Positions 41,553-49,969 of a stretch of DNA of 63,465 bases are shown here, one piece after another. A model generated the notes under the pieces. That model was not told the DNA's origin. It worked only from the letters and a program-made list of their open reading frames with translations, and ran no database searches. Position 1 is the stretch's first letter. Each line of letters begins with the position of its first letter. This DNA comes from an uncultured Clostridia bacterium (GTDB lineage Bacteria; Bacillota; Clostridia; Oscillospirales; Acutalibacteraceae). The translations under genes and the position numbers were made by a program. The stretch spans positions 1 through 63,465 of the forward strand of contig CANQGK010000016.1 of NCBI GenBank assembly GCA_947623175.1, read 5' to 3'.

Positions 41553-43037
41553 TCACTCCGCTTTTTCGGGGGAGTCGAGCTCTTCGCCGGAGGCTACCTT
41601 GTCATAGAGCGCGGTGACCTCGTCGCTCGGGGCCTTGGTGAGGAGCGATACTATAACCGCCGCGGCAAATCCACAGATAACTCCGGGGATGATCTCGTAA
41701 AGTCCGAAATCGTTTAAGAAAATGAGCCACAAAATATCCACCGCGGCGCCGGTGACGATGCCCGCGACGGCTCCGGCAAAGTTAAATCTGCGCCAGAAAA
41801 GCGACAGCATTATAACCGGGCCGAACGCCGAACCGAATACGCCCCAGGCGTTTTCTACAAGCCCCATAATGGTGCCGGATTTGGGATTGGAGGCGATGAT
41901 TACGGCGACTATGGCAATAGCGAGCACCACAAATCTGCCCGCCCAGATCATTTCTTTGTCGGAGGATTTGTTTTTGCGGATGATCGGCTTGTAAACGTCG
42001 CTTGCGAATGCCGAGCCCGAAGCCAAAAGCTGAGAATCGGCGGTGCTCATGGCGGCGGCGAGAATTGCCGAAAGCAAAAGTCCGCTGATTATTGCGGGGA
42101 AAATTTTGCGCACCATCGTGATAAATACCACCGAGCTGTCGGCGATTTCACCCAAGAAAATATGACCTATAATGCCCGACGCCACCGAGAATATAAGAAT
42201 AAGGAAGGTCCAAGATATACCTATCTTTGCGCTCTTTTTGAGATCCTTATCCGAGCGCAGCGACATAAAGCGGATTATGATGTGCGGCATACCGAAGTAG
42301 CCGAAGCCCCAACCGAGACCCGAGAGGACGTCCTTCCAATTCGTGAAAAGGTTCCAATATCCGGCGGGCAGGGCGGAAGCGGTGTTCGCCGCGCCCTCGG
42401 TCTTCATAAGCGCCAGAGCGAAAATCGGGGCGATGAGCAGGGCGCCGAGCATAAGAAGTCCTTGGAAAAAGTCGGTCCAGCAAACGGCGGAAAAGCCGCC
42501 CAAAAAGGTGTAGCAGATAATTATAACCGCCGCCAGGTACATGGCGGTCTTGGTATCGATGCCTATAACGGTGTTAAAGAGGGTGCCGCACGCCTTGATG
42601 CTCGAAGCGGCGTAAATGGTGTAGGCTATCAGGAAAATCACCGCGCTGATGCTTTGCAGACTGCGGTTTTTCGAAAAAAAGCGGTTGGTAAGGTATTGCG
42701 GAATGGTAATCGAATCGTTTGCGGCGATGGAATACCTGCGAAGCCGCGGCGCCTCAAAAATCCAGCTTAAGGCGTAGCCTATGGCAAGGCCGATAGCTAT
42801 CCACGACTGCCCGAGCCCCGCCGCGTATATCGAAGCGGGAAGCCCCATAAGCACCCACGCGCTCATGTCCGACGCGCCGGCGGAAAGCGCCGACACCCAC
42901 GGGCCCATTTGGCGTCCGCCGAGGAAATATCCCTTTTCGCCGCCGCTGTTTTTCGAGCGGATAAAGAAGAACAAGCCTATACCCACCATAAACACAAGGT
43001 AGATACAAAATACGATCAATTCCGGATTAAACTTCAT
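41553..43037 (-). CDS. putP: Sodium/proline symporter
   Basis: 494 residues, about thirteen membrane helices, solute:sodium symporter (SSS) family. PutP imports proline with Na+. Visible are the helix-2 region GASDMSAWVLMGLPASIYAAG, the signature around GILSIADSQLL-type segment (here AAAMSTADSQLLASGSAF) and the ITIPQYLTNRFF stretch. Length matches the family (about 490-510). The short cytoplasmic tail is acidic (GEELDSPEKAE). It is monocistronic with its own promoter and terminator. Proline use is inferred from similarity; related carriers move other solutes. Confidence 0.9.
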   Translation of the reverse strand: MKFNPELIVFCIYLVFMVGIGLFFFIRSKNSGGEKGYFLGGRQMGPWVSALSAGASDMSAWVLMGLPASIYAAGLGQSWIAIGLAIGYALSWIFEAPRLRRYSIAANDSITIPQYLTNRFFSKNRSLQSISAVIFLIAYTIYAASSIKACGTLFNTVIGIDTKTAMYLAAVIIICYTFLGGFSAVCWTDFFQGLLMLGALLIAPIFALALMKTEGAANTASALPAGYWNLFTNWKDVLSGLGWGFGYFGMPHIIIRFMSLRSDKDLKKSAKIGISWTFLILIFSVASGIIGHIFLGEIADSSVVFITMVRKIFPAIISGLLLSAILAAAMSTADSQLLASGSAFASDVYKPIIRKNKSSDKEMIWAGRFVVLAIAIVAVIIASNPKSGTIMGLVENAWGVFGSAFGPVIMLSLFWRRFNFAGAVAGIVTGAAVDILWLIFLNDFGLYEIIPGVICGFAAAVIVSLLTKAPSDEVTALYDKVASGEELDSPEKAE

Positions 43038-43090
43038 TTTGCTTCACTCCTGTTTCCGGTATTTTATCCATAAATTTACATACATTATTT

Positions 43091-43119
43091 ATTATATAAT
43101 ATCCTCCGCCGATTGGCAA
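43091..43119 (-). promoter_or_regulatory. Promoter of putP
   Basis: On the minus strand TTGCCA (43119-43114), 17-bp spacer, TATAAT (43096-43091), 54 bp upstream of the start codon. Confidence 0.7.
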
Positions 43120-43203
43120 GTGTTTTTTGGATTTTTGCAATTTTTGCCGATTTTTATCGGTTTTTAACACACAATCGCTCGGTCGCGATTTACCCCCTTA
43201 CCC

Positions 43204-43232
43204 TTGACCGATTACTTTTTCCGTGTTATACT
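43204..43232 (+). promoter_or_regulatory. Promoter of the small-protein/MNT genes
   Basis: TTGACC (43204-43209), 17-bp spacer, TATACT (43227-43232). It is divergent from putP and precedes the gene at 43314. Confidence 0.65.
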
Positions 43233-43313
43233 GAATTTGACGTAATCCGAAAAAGCGCTCTCGGACTCACCGAAAACCGTTTCAAAAATTCAAAAAGGGA
43301 AAAGGAATTTAAA

Positions 43314-43583
43314 ATGAAAAAAATATGTTACAAAAAGCTTGACGAGGATGATATTTTGGAAATCTTAATTGAGCATTTTCAAGATGACGAGCTCCGCGGT
43401 TTCAGCAAAGCCTGCGGATGTTTACTCGGAAAACCGGGGGAAGACATGCGATTTATCGGAGTTTTCTCAAAAAGCGACGATCAAATATTCGATTTGGATC
43501 TTGAGGAAATCGATAAAAAAATCGATTATAACGGATCCCATGCTTTTTTAAAAAACCATCCGGAATTTAACCTCGACAAATAA
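43314..43583 (+). CDS. Hypothetical small acidic protein
   Basis: 89 residues, no family recognised. The start is set by AAAGGAATTTAAAATG; a longer in-frame reading from 43113 would run through the promoter. The sequence MKKICYKKLDEDDILEILIE, then many Asp/Glu and QIFDLDLEEIDKKIDYNG, is soluble and likely alpha/beta. It is followed 57 bp later by the MNT-type gene, and the two may be a pair; it does not look like a HEPN toxin. Confidence 0.7.
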   Translation: MKKICYKKLDEDDILEILIEHFQDDELRGFSKACGCLLGKPGEDMRFIGVFSKSDDQIFDLDLEEIDKKIDYNGSHAFLKNHPEFNLDK

Positions 43584-43640
43584 GCGCAAACGCGTTTGCC
43601 CGGCACGGTTAAAGGTATTTATTTAAAAGGAGAGGATCTT

Positions 43641-43943
43641 ATGAGCGATAACGTATTTACAATCGAAAAAATTACAGCCTTGGTAAAACCGCTTGCGGAA
43701 AAATATCGGGTACAACGGATTTATCTGTTTGGATCCTACGCAAGGGGCGAAGCCGGCTCGGACAGTGATCTGGATTTTCTGGTATACGGGGGAGAAAGCT
43801 TTAAACTTACCGAAATCTTTTCTCTCGCAGAAGAACTACGAGAAGTCTTGAACAAAAACGTGGACGTGTTCGAAATTCACGAAGTTAACACTAACAGCGA
43901 TTTTTATAAAACAATCATGAAAGAAAGGTTGCCGGTGGCATGA
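43641..43943 (+). CDS. MNT-type minimal nucleotidyltransferase domain protein
   Basis: 100 residues from ATG 43641 (GGAGAGG upstream). The catalytic pattern GSYARGEAGSDSDLDFLV (GSx10DxD) of polymerase-beta-like nucleotidyltransferases is intact, with a third acidic residue in NVDVFEI. Such proteins are usually antitoxins (MntA) of HEPN/MNT systems and act by AMPylating the HEPN toxin HepT. No HEPN gene is adjacent: a repeat cluster begins at the stop codon. It may be an orphan or work with the protein at 43314. Confidence 0.88.
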   Translation: MSDNVFTIEKITALVKPLAEKYRVQRIYLFGSYARGEAGSDSDLDFLVYGGESFKLTEIFSLAEELREVLNKNVDVFEIHEVNTNSDFYKTIMKERLPVA

Positions 43944-43944
43944 A

Positions 43945-45605
43945 GTGCGCAAAGCGCACAATGAAAAATGAAGCGGTGCAGAACGCAACATGAAAAATGA
44001 AGCGCTCGCTTGCGCGAGACATTTATGAATTTTAGCCTCCCTTGCCTAAAGGGAGGTGGCGGCGTAGCCGACGGAGGGATTAACGGCGCTAAAGCACAGC
44101 TCTCAGCTTCGCGGGCAATCGGTAAAGTACCCTTAAGTCGACTACGGTCGACAGTCCCAATGTGCGCTATGCGCACAAGGTAATAAGTAATATCGAATAG
44201 CAAAAAGGTACACGAGCGAAGCAGCATTGTTTTATAAGACTTTAGCTGCTTCTTAGCTTTAGCCCCGTTAATCCCACCACCAACTAACGTTGGTCCCCCT
44301 CCCTTTAGGCAAGGGAGGCTTTAAGTTACCGAAATTTAACAAAGATTAAAAAGTTTAAATTCGGCGCCGTCTATAGTTTTTTCTCTCCCTCAGTCGGCTA
44401 CGCCGACAGCTCCCTCGTAAGCTGAGCCAAGGGTAGGTCAAGCTCTTGCGCTTCAACACAAAAATATGACTTTTACTGTTGCTAAAGTTTGTAAAGCCGA
44501 TGAAACTAAAAATTATCATCCCGCGCGCCGTGCGCGCCTTGCCTCCACCTGACGGGGGAGGTGGATTTGCCGTAGGCAAAGACGAAGGGAGAGAAAAAGT
44601 AAAGCTGAGATGAAACTCAAAAATAAAAGGAAATTGAAAATAAAAAATCTCTCCCTCAGTCGGCTACGCCGACAGCTCCCTCGTAAGCTGAGCCAAGGGC
44701 AGGTCAAGCTTTTGCACTTCAACACAAAAATATGACTTTTGCTGTTGCTAAAGTTTGTAAAGCCGATGAAACTAAAAATTATCCTGCGCGCCGTGCGCGC
44801 CTTGCTCCCACCTGACGGGGGAGGTGGATTTGCCGTAGGCAAAGACGAAGGGAGAGAAAAAGAGTAAAGCAAAGATTAATGCAAAGAAATAAAAGGAAAT
44901 TGAAAATAAAAAAATCTCTCCCTCAGCCGGCTACGCCGACAGCTCCCTCGTAAGCTGAGCCAAAGGGCAATGAACCAAATTCTGCTTTTTAAGCTTCAAA
45001 TTTGCGAAATTCTTAGTTTGCAGATGATTTTAAATCTATCCTGCGCGCGTGCGTGCCTTGCCCCCATCTGACGAGGGGGGTGGATTTTGCGCAGCAAAAG
45101 ACAGGGGGAGAGAAAAAGTAAAGCTGAGATGAAACTCAAAAATAAAAGGAAATTGAAAATAAAAAATCTCTCCCTCAGTCGGCTACGCCGACAGCTCCCT
45201 CGTCAGATGAAGCCAAGGGTAGGTCAAGCTTTTTGCGCTTCAACACAAAAATATGACTTTTGCTGTTGCTAAAGTTTGTAAAGCCGATGAAACTAAAAAT
45301 TATCATCCTGCGCGCCGTGCGCGCCCTGCCCCCATCTGACGAGGGGGGTGGATTTGCCGTAGGCAAAGACGAAGGGAGAGAAAAGGTGAAGCTTAGATGA
45401 AGCTAAAACCTTAAGAAGAAACTAAAAAAATCATCCTGCGCGCCGTGCGCGCCTTGCCCCCCTCTGACAAGGGGGGTGGATTTTGCGCAGCAAAAGACAG
45501 GGGGAGAGAAAGAGTAACGCCGAGAAGACGCTAACGATTATAAACCGACCGGCTAAAGATTATAAACCGGGAAGGCTCCCTTTAGGCAAGGGCGGCTTTA
45601 TTCGG
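43945..45605. repeat. Interspersed repeat cluster 6 (largest)
   Basis: 1.66 kb of repeats. It opens with two copies of ATGAAAAATGAAGCG (43961-43975 and 43990-44004), then 139-bp-element ends (44034-44060, 44300-44325) flanking the inverted ATATTACTTATTACC motif (about 44180). A tandem array of inverted two-hairpin units follows, with the CACCTGACGGGGG-type landmark near 44542, 44804, 45061, 45329 and 45457 (periods about 262, 257, 268 and 128 bp). No gene is supported; ORFs here are repeat readings. Confidence 0.85.
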
Positions 45606-45630
45606 CTGCACTTCTCATTTTAAAAACCTT

Positions 45631-46983
45631 TCACACCGTCCGCAAGCCTTTGGGGTAGTGGTTTTTGGCTTTGCCGTTGACGGCTTTGGCGCCGCCTATG
45701 GGGCAGCCGCAGAGGGTGACCGCCGCCCAGCCGTTCTCGCATTTCGTCGCAATTTCCTCGCCGTGCAGGTATTTTTTAAGCTCCTCGCTTTCGGGCGGCA
45801 ATTCGATTTTTCGCTTAAAATCCTTACCGAACGCCGAAAAAAATTGGTGGTGCGGCAAAATAAAGCCCTTGCGGATCTCGCCTACCGTCACCCCGCAGGA
45901 AAAGGCGCCCTTTTTCACCTCAAAATCCGGGGTAAAAAAGACCGGCTTGCCGCCGTACATAATAAGCTCGTCGGGGTTATGGCTTACAAGGGTATCGTCG
46001 AGAAATTCCTTAACGATTTCGGGCGGCTTTTCGTAAGAAAACGAGGGTTTCGCGGTGCCTTCGGCGTGTTCGCTTGTGTTGTGAAGCACCGCCGTAAACT
46101 GCCCTTCGCCCCTGCCTTTATGCGGGTAAAACCGTCCGGCGCGAGTTATCTCCGGGTGTTTACAGCCCTCGAAAATTACACCGCGTTCGGTGACGTTCCG
46201 GATTTTTTCGGCGAGAGGAAGCAGCTCAAACTCGGGGTGCGCGGTCAAAAAGGCGTCGACGACCATTTCGTTTTCCTCGAGCGAAAAGGTGCAGGTCGAG
46301 TAGACTATGTAACCGCCGTTTTTAAGGGTAAGGGCGGCGTTTTCCAGAATAAGCTTTTGCCGCTCGGCGCATTTTTTAACGTTTTCCTCGCTCCATTCGG
46401 AAGCGGCGTTCGCCTCCTTGCGAAACATGCCTTCCCCCGAGCAGGGCGCGTCCGCCATGACCATATCAAAGGTGTGGGGGAAATTTTCGGCAAGCTTCTT
46501 CGTATCCGCGCAGGTGGTAACCACTTTTTTCAGCCCCAGCCGTTCGATATTTCCGGTCAGGATCCTGCAGCGGGAGGGGATGATTTCATTTGCGACCAAA
46601 ACGCCCTTTTCTCCGAGCTTGTTTTTTAGCTGACTGCTTTTGCCGCCGGGCGCCGCGCAAAGGTCGAGGATCTTCCAATCGGCGCCGATTTCGAGACTTT
46701 CCGCCGGTATCATCGCCGCCGGCTCCTGCGCGTAGATCATCCCCGCATGGTGAAAGGGGTGGCTGCCGATTTTATCGGTATTAAGGTAATATCCGTTTTC
46801 GACGAAGGGGATTTTTTCGAGCGGAAAGTCGCATATTTGCTCAAATTCCGCCGCCGAAATTTTTTCGGTATTTACGCGAAACGCCTTTACGGGCGGCTGG
46901 TCGAGCGCCGCTTCGTAGAGGGGAAATTCCTCCTTTAAAAGGGATCTCATTCGTAAAAGGAAGCTTTCGGGCAGGTTCTTCAT
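45631..46983 (-). CDS. RsmF-type rRNA (cytosine-C5)-methyltransferase
   Basis: 450 residues from ATG 46983, which overlaps the rsmE stop as ATGA. NOL1/NOP2/Sun-family m5C methyltransferase acting on rRNA. SAM loop LDLCAAPGGKSSQL, the motif IV Cys in DAPCSGEGMFRKEANA and the nucleophile Cys in YSTCTFSLEENE are present. The C-terminal third is the PUA-like domain typical of the RsmF/YebU group in Firmicutes. Exact target cytosine is not deducible. Confidence 0.92.
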   Translation of the reverse strand: MKNLPESFLLRMRSLLKEEFPLYEAALDQPPVKAFRVNTEKISAAEFEQICDFPLEKIPFVENGYYLNTDKIGSHPFHHAGMIYAQEPAAMIPAESLEIGADWKILDLCAAPGGKSSQLKNKLGEKGVLVANEIIPSRCRILTGNIERLGLKKVVTTCADTKKLAENFPHTFDMVMADAPCSGEGMFRKEANAASEWSEENVKKCAERQKLILENAALTLKNGGYIVYSTCTFSLEENEMVVDAFLTAHPEFELLPLAEKIRNVTERGVIFEGCKHPEITRAGRFYPHKGRGEGQFTAVLHNTSEHAEGTAKPSFSYEKPPEIVKEFLDDTLVSHNPDELIMYGGKPVFFTPDFEVKKGAFSCGVTVGEIRKGFILPHHQFFSAFGKDFKRKIELPPESEELKKYLHGEEIATKCENGWAAVTLCGCPIGGAKAVNGKAKNHYPKGLRTV

Positions 46984-47723
46984 AAGTCGCTCCATTCGCA
47001 GTACAGCATGCACATTCCCACGGCTAAAATCGCGGCGGTTTCGGTGCGAAGTATCCGCCTGCCGAGCGACAGCGTTTTGCCGCCGGCAAGCCTCAGCTTT
47101 GCGATTTCTTCATCCGAAAATCCGCCCTCGGGGCCTATGAAGATGCCCACCGAGCCGCCTTTTTTGATTTCCTTGAGCGCCTTTTGCGGGGAAGCCTCGC
47201 TCCCTTCGTTTTCGTAAGGGACAAGGATGAGATCGAGCTTTTCCGCCGCTTTCAACGCCTCGTCGAAGCCGAGCGGCGCCGAAATTTTGGGCACCGACGC
47301 CCGCTTGCTCTGCTTTGCGGCGCTTTCGGCGATCGCCTGCCAGCGCAAACGTTTCGACTCCTTCTTTTTGTCGTCAAGCTTTACGACGCTTCGGCTCATC
47401 TCGACCGGAATGACGCCTTGCGCGCCAAGCTCGACCGCTTTTTGGATAATGAGCTCCGTCTTGTCCGCTTTGGGCAAGCCCTGAAAAAGGTAAATTTTTA
47501 CGCTCAACGAGGTATTGCCGTAGCTTTCTTCGGTGATTTCGGCGACGGCGCAGTCGTTTTCGAAGCCCGCAAGCCGACAAAGGGCGCTTTTTCCCTCACA
47601 GCTCACGAGAAAGTTCTCGCCCGGCTTTATCCGCAAAACGTTTTTTATGTGATTGTAATCCCGACCGGAAATGTAAAATCTGTCGCCGCGGCGGTCGCCG
47701 ACATCCGCAAAAAAATTATACAT
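46980..47723 (-). CDS. rsmE: 16S rRNA (uracil(1498)-N3)-methyltransferase
   Basis: 247 residues. SPOUT-class enzyme that methylates U1498 of 16S rRNA. An N-terminal PUA-like domain (GDRFYISGRDYNHIKNVLRI) precedes the knotted catalytic domain with IFIGPEGGFSDEEIAKLR and LSLGRRILRTETAAI, the SAM-binding knot signature. It overlaps both neighbours (8 bp with the oxidoreductase, ATGA with the RsmF-type gene). Confidence 0.95.
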   Translation of the reverse strand: MYNFFADVGDRRGDRFYISGRDYNHIKNVLRIKPGENFLVSCEGKSALCRLAGFENDCAVAEITEESYGNTSLSVKIYLFQGLPKADKTELIIQKAVELGAQGVIPVEMSRSVVKLDDKKKESKRLRWQAIAESAAKQSKRASVPKISAPLGFDEALKAAEKLDLILVPYENEGSEASPQKALKEIKKGGSVGIFIGPEGGFSDEEIAKLRLAGGKTLSLGRRILRTETAAILAVGMCMLYCEWSDL

Positions 47724-48699
47724 TTTGCGCTCCCGTCAATTTTTGATTTAAAAGCGCGTCAAAAACCCTCGCGCATTCTATAGTGGCGGCGGGCGGCATT
47801 ATCTCCGAGACGGTTTTGCCGCTTGAAATGCAGTCGCACACTTCCTCGACCTCGCAGACGAAGCCGTTGTTTCCGGGAAATTCGGATATGAAACGCGCCG
47901 CCGGCAAGCGCTTCTTGTCATACAAAAAACAATCGCCGCCGGTGTGTGAATGGGGAAGCTCGATGTAGCCGTTTTCACCGTTTACCACCATATATTCCTT
48001 TACGTTCGAGGAAAGGGCGCATTGCAGCGCGGCGTCGAAGGTTTCGAAATTTAAAATAAAGCTGTCCGCCACGTCTACGCCGGTGCGCTCATCCCGCCGA
48101 ACGCTTCCCGTGACTCCGACGATCTTTTCGCCGGCAAGGAAGGAGGCTATCTCCACCGCGTAGACGCCGATGTCGTAAAGCGCGCCGCCGGCAAGCGCGG
48201 GATCCATAAGTCGGGAAGATACGTCGCCGTTGCCGACAAAGCCTATGGCGCCCGATATCGCGCGGAGCTTGCCGATTTTGCCCTCGGTTATCCATTCTTT
48301 CGCCGCCTGCAGCGACGGCAAAAAGCGCGACCACATCGCTTCCATTAAAAAGAGCCCCTTTGATTGCGCCAAGTCGAAAAGCTCGCGGGCGTCCTTTTCG
48401 GTCAATACCATCGGTTTTTCGCATAAAACGTTTTTGCCGGCGTTAAGACAGGCCTTTATGTTTTCGTAATGAAAATTGTGGGTAGTCGCGATATAAATAA
48501 GATCTATATCCTCGCGCGCGAGCAGCTCGCCATAACCGCAATAATGCGGTATCTCGTTTTTCTCCGCAAATTCCCGCGCCCGCTCGAGCGACTTGCTTGC
48601 GACCGCCACGACTTCGGCGCGCCCGCTTATGCACACCGCGTCCGCAAATTTCGCCGCAATTTTCCCCGCACCCATTATTCCGAATTTAAGTTTTTCCAT
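47716..48699 (-). CDS. Gfo/Idh/MocA family oxidoreductase
   Basis: 327 residues. An N-terminal Rossmann fold (FGIMGAGKIAAKFADAV) binds NAD(P); the CEKPMVLTEKDARELF motif with the catalytic-pair Lys and the GALYDIGVYAVE region are typical of the family. The C-terminal alpha/beta domain binds a sugar or polyol substrate, which cannot be identified. It is first in an operon with rsmE and the RsmF-type gene. It is preceded by AT-rich, gene-free DNA (48700-48825). Confidence 0.92.
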   Translation of the reverse strand: MEKLKFGIMGAGKIAAKFADAVCISGRAEVVAVASKSLERAREFAEKNEIPHYCGYGELLAREDIDLIYIATTHNFHYENIKACLNAGKNVLCEKPMVLTEKDARELFDLAQSKGLFLMEAMWSRFLPSLQAAKEWITEGKIGKLRAISGAIGFVGNGDVSSRLMDPALAGGALYDIGVYAVEIASFLAGEKIVGVTGSVRRDERTGVDVADSFILNFETFDAALQCALSSNVKEYMVVNGENGYIELPHSHTGGDCFLYDKKRLPAARFISEFPGNNGFVCEVEEVCDCISSGKTVSEIMPPAATIECARVFDALLNQKLTGAQNV

Positions 48700-48825
48700 T
48701 TTGTTCTCCTTTTTTTGTTTTTTGTTTTTAAATTTGGACTAAAATAATATTTTTTAATTGTTTTTTGACTCATAAATATATTTTTGGTTTATTTTTTTGT
48801 TTTAAATTTGTTTTTACGTTTTTAA

Positions 48826-49070
48826 ATCACTTCTCGGCTTTGCCTTTTCTCTCCCTCCGTCTTTTGCTTCGCAAAATCCACCTCCCCCGTCAGGTAGAGG
48901 CAAGGCGCGCACGCGCGCGGGATAATTTTAAAATCATCTGCAAACTAAGTGTTTCTTAAATTTGAAGCTTAAAAAGCAGGATTTAGATTATTAATCCTTG
49001 GCTCAGCTTACGAGGGAGCTGTCAGCGTAGCTGACTGAGGGAGAGAAAAAGAGTAAGCCTAAGATGAGAC
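48826..49070. repeat. Interspersed repeat cluster 7 (single unit)
   Basis: One two-hairpin element in forward orientation: it opens with CTCTCCCTCCGTC near 48849 and closes with CTGAGGGAGAG near 49034, with the AT-rich spacer ATCATCTGCAAACTAAG between. This is the simplest complete copy in the window. Confidence 0.85.
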
Positions 49071-49127
49071 TAAAATTTTTACTTTTTTAAAATCCGACCG
49101 CGAAGCGGACACCGCATTATGTATTAC

Positions 49128-49163
49128 TTGACGAAAACCCGCTTGTGAAGCGGGTTTCGTCAA
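49128..49163 (-). terminator. Hairpin downstream of the CPBP operon
   Basis: TTGACGAAAACCCGCTT (49128-49144) and AAGCGGGTTTCGTCAA (49148-49163) form a stem of 16 bp with one bulged A and a 3-nt loop. It lies 85 bp beyond the stop of the gene at 49248. The U-rich part is inside the stem, so it is terminator-like but could be a mobile palindrome. The 49164-49247 gap holds nothing recognised. Confidence 0.5.
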
Positions 49164-49247
49164 CAGGAGTGTAATCTCGGCGGGGAAATTACAGAAAAAC
49201 CCCGTCCGAAAAGCAAAGAAGAAAGCAAGTTTCGTTGGTTTGCCCGT

Positions 49248-49913
49248 TTACTGCTCCCGCCCCGATTGCGCGGGAGCGACAAGCAGAGCTTCGTCCGGCG
49301 CCTTCGCTCTTATAACGAAGAAGAACAGCGGCAGGATCCGATTGCCCAAAAGAACGGAAAGTATAAGAAACAACGTGGCATGTTTTCGGTCAAAAATCGC
49401 GCAAATTCGCCAAAATGCGACACAATACACCGCTTTGTAGGTTATTGCGACGGCAAGCGACAAAAAGTAGAGCGCTATCGCGGGAATCGCCGAGCGAAAA
49501 ACCTCGCGCGGTATCGCCTCGTCGACCTCCAGGGTGTTAAAGGCGCTGAAGCCTATCCTGTACAAGGCAAAGAGAAAACAGCCGATAAAGGCGGTAAAGA
49601 GCAGGGTTTTTACAACCCACAAAAGCTCGAGCCATAACCCGAACCGCGCCGAGGGCTCGCCGCTTCGCTTCGCGTATTTTTTCGCTGCGCGCCCTACCGC
49701 AAAAGGGAAAACGGGCGGAATAAAGGCAAGCCAGGGGTGTTTCAGCCCCAACTTTTTTGAAAGCTCAAAAATTCCGACGGCGCCGAGCAGCCAAAAGATA
49801 ACCCCTGCCGCCGCTAAAAACGCCGAAAAGGACGAAATTCGCGAAAAAAGCGGGCTTAAATTCTCAAAATCGAAAAAATAATCGAAATAATTATAATAAG
49901 CGGAAAAATCCAT
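49248..49913 (-). CDS. Hypothetical multi-pass membrane protein
   Basis: 221 residues, no family recognised. Four to five hydrophobic helices are seen (for example FSAFLAAAGVIFWLLGAVGI, LLWVVKTLLFTAFIGCFLFA, AIPAIALYFLSLAVAITYKA and LFLILSVLLGNRILPLFFFV). The N-terminus is Tyr/Phe-rich (MDFSAYYNYFDYFFDFE). It lies 56 bp after the CPBP protease gene on the same strand and is probably co-transcribed. Confidence 0.7.
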   Translation of the reverse strand: MDFSAYYNYFDYFFDFENLSPLFSRISSFSAFLAAAGVIFWLLGAVGIFELSKKLGLKHPWLAFIPPVFPFAVGRAAKKYAKRSGEPSARFGLWLELLWVVKTLLFTAFIGCFLFALYRIGFSAFNTLEVDEAIPREVFRSAIPAIALYFLSLAVAITYKAVYCVAFWRICAIFDRKHATLFLILSVLLGNRILPLFFFVIRAKAPDEALLVAPAQSGREQ

Positions 49914-49969
49914 ATTTTTCCCCCTTTTTTATTTTCATTCGCCGAAAGCCGAACTTTTAAAATGCCGAC

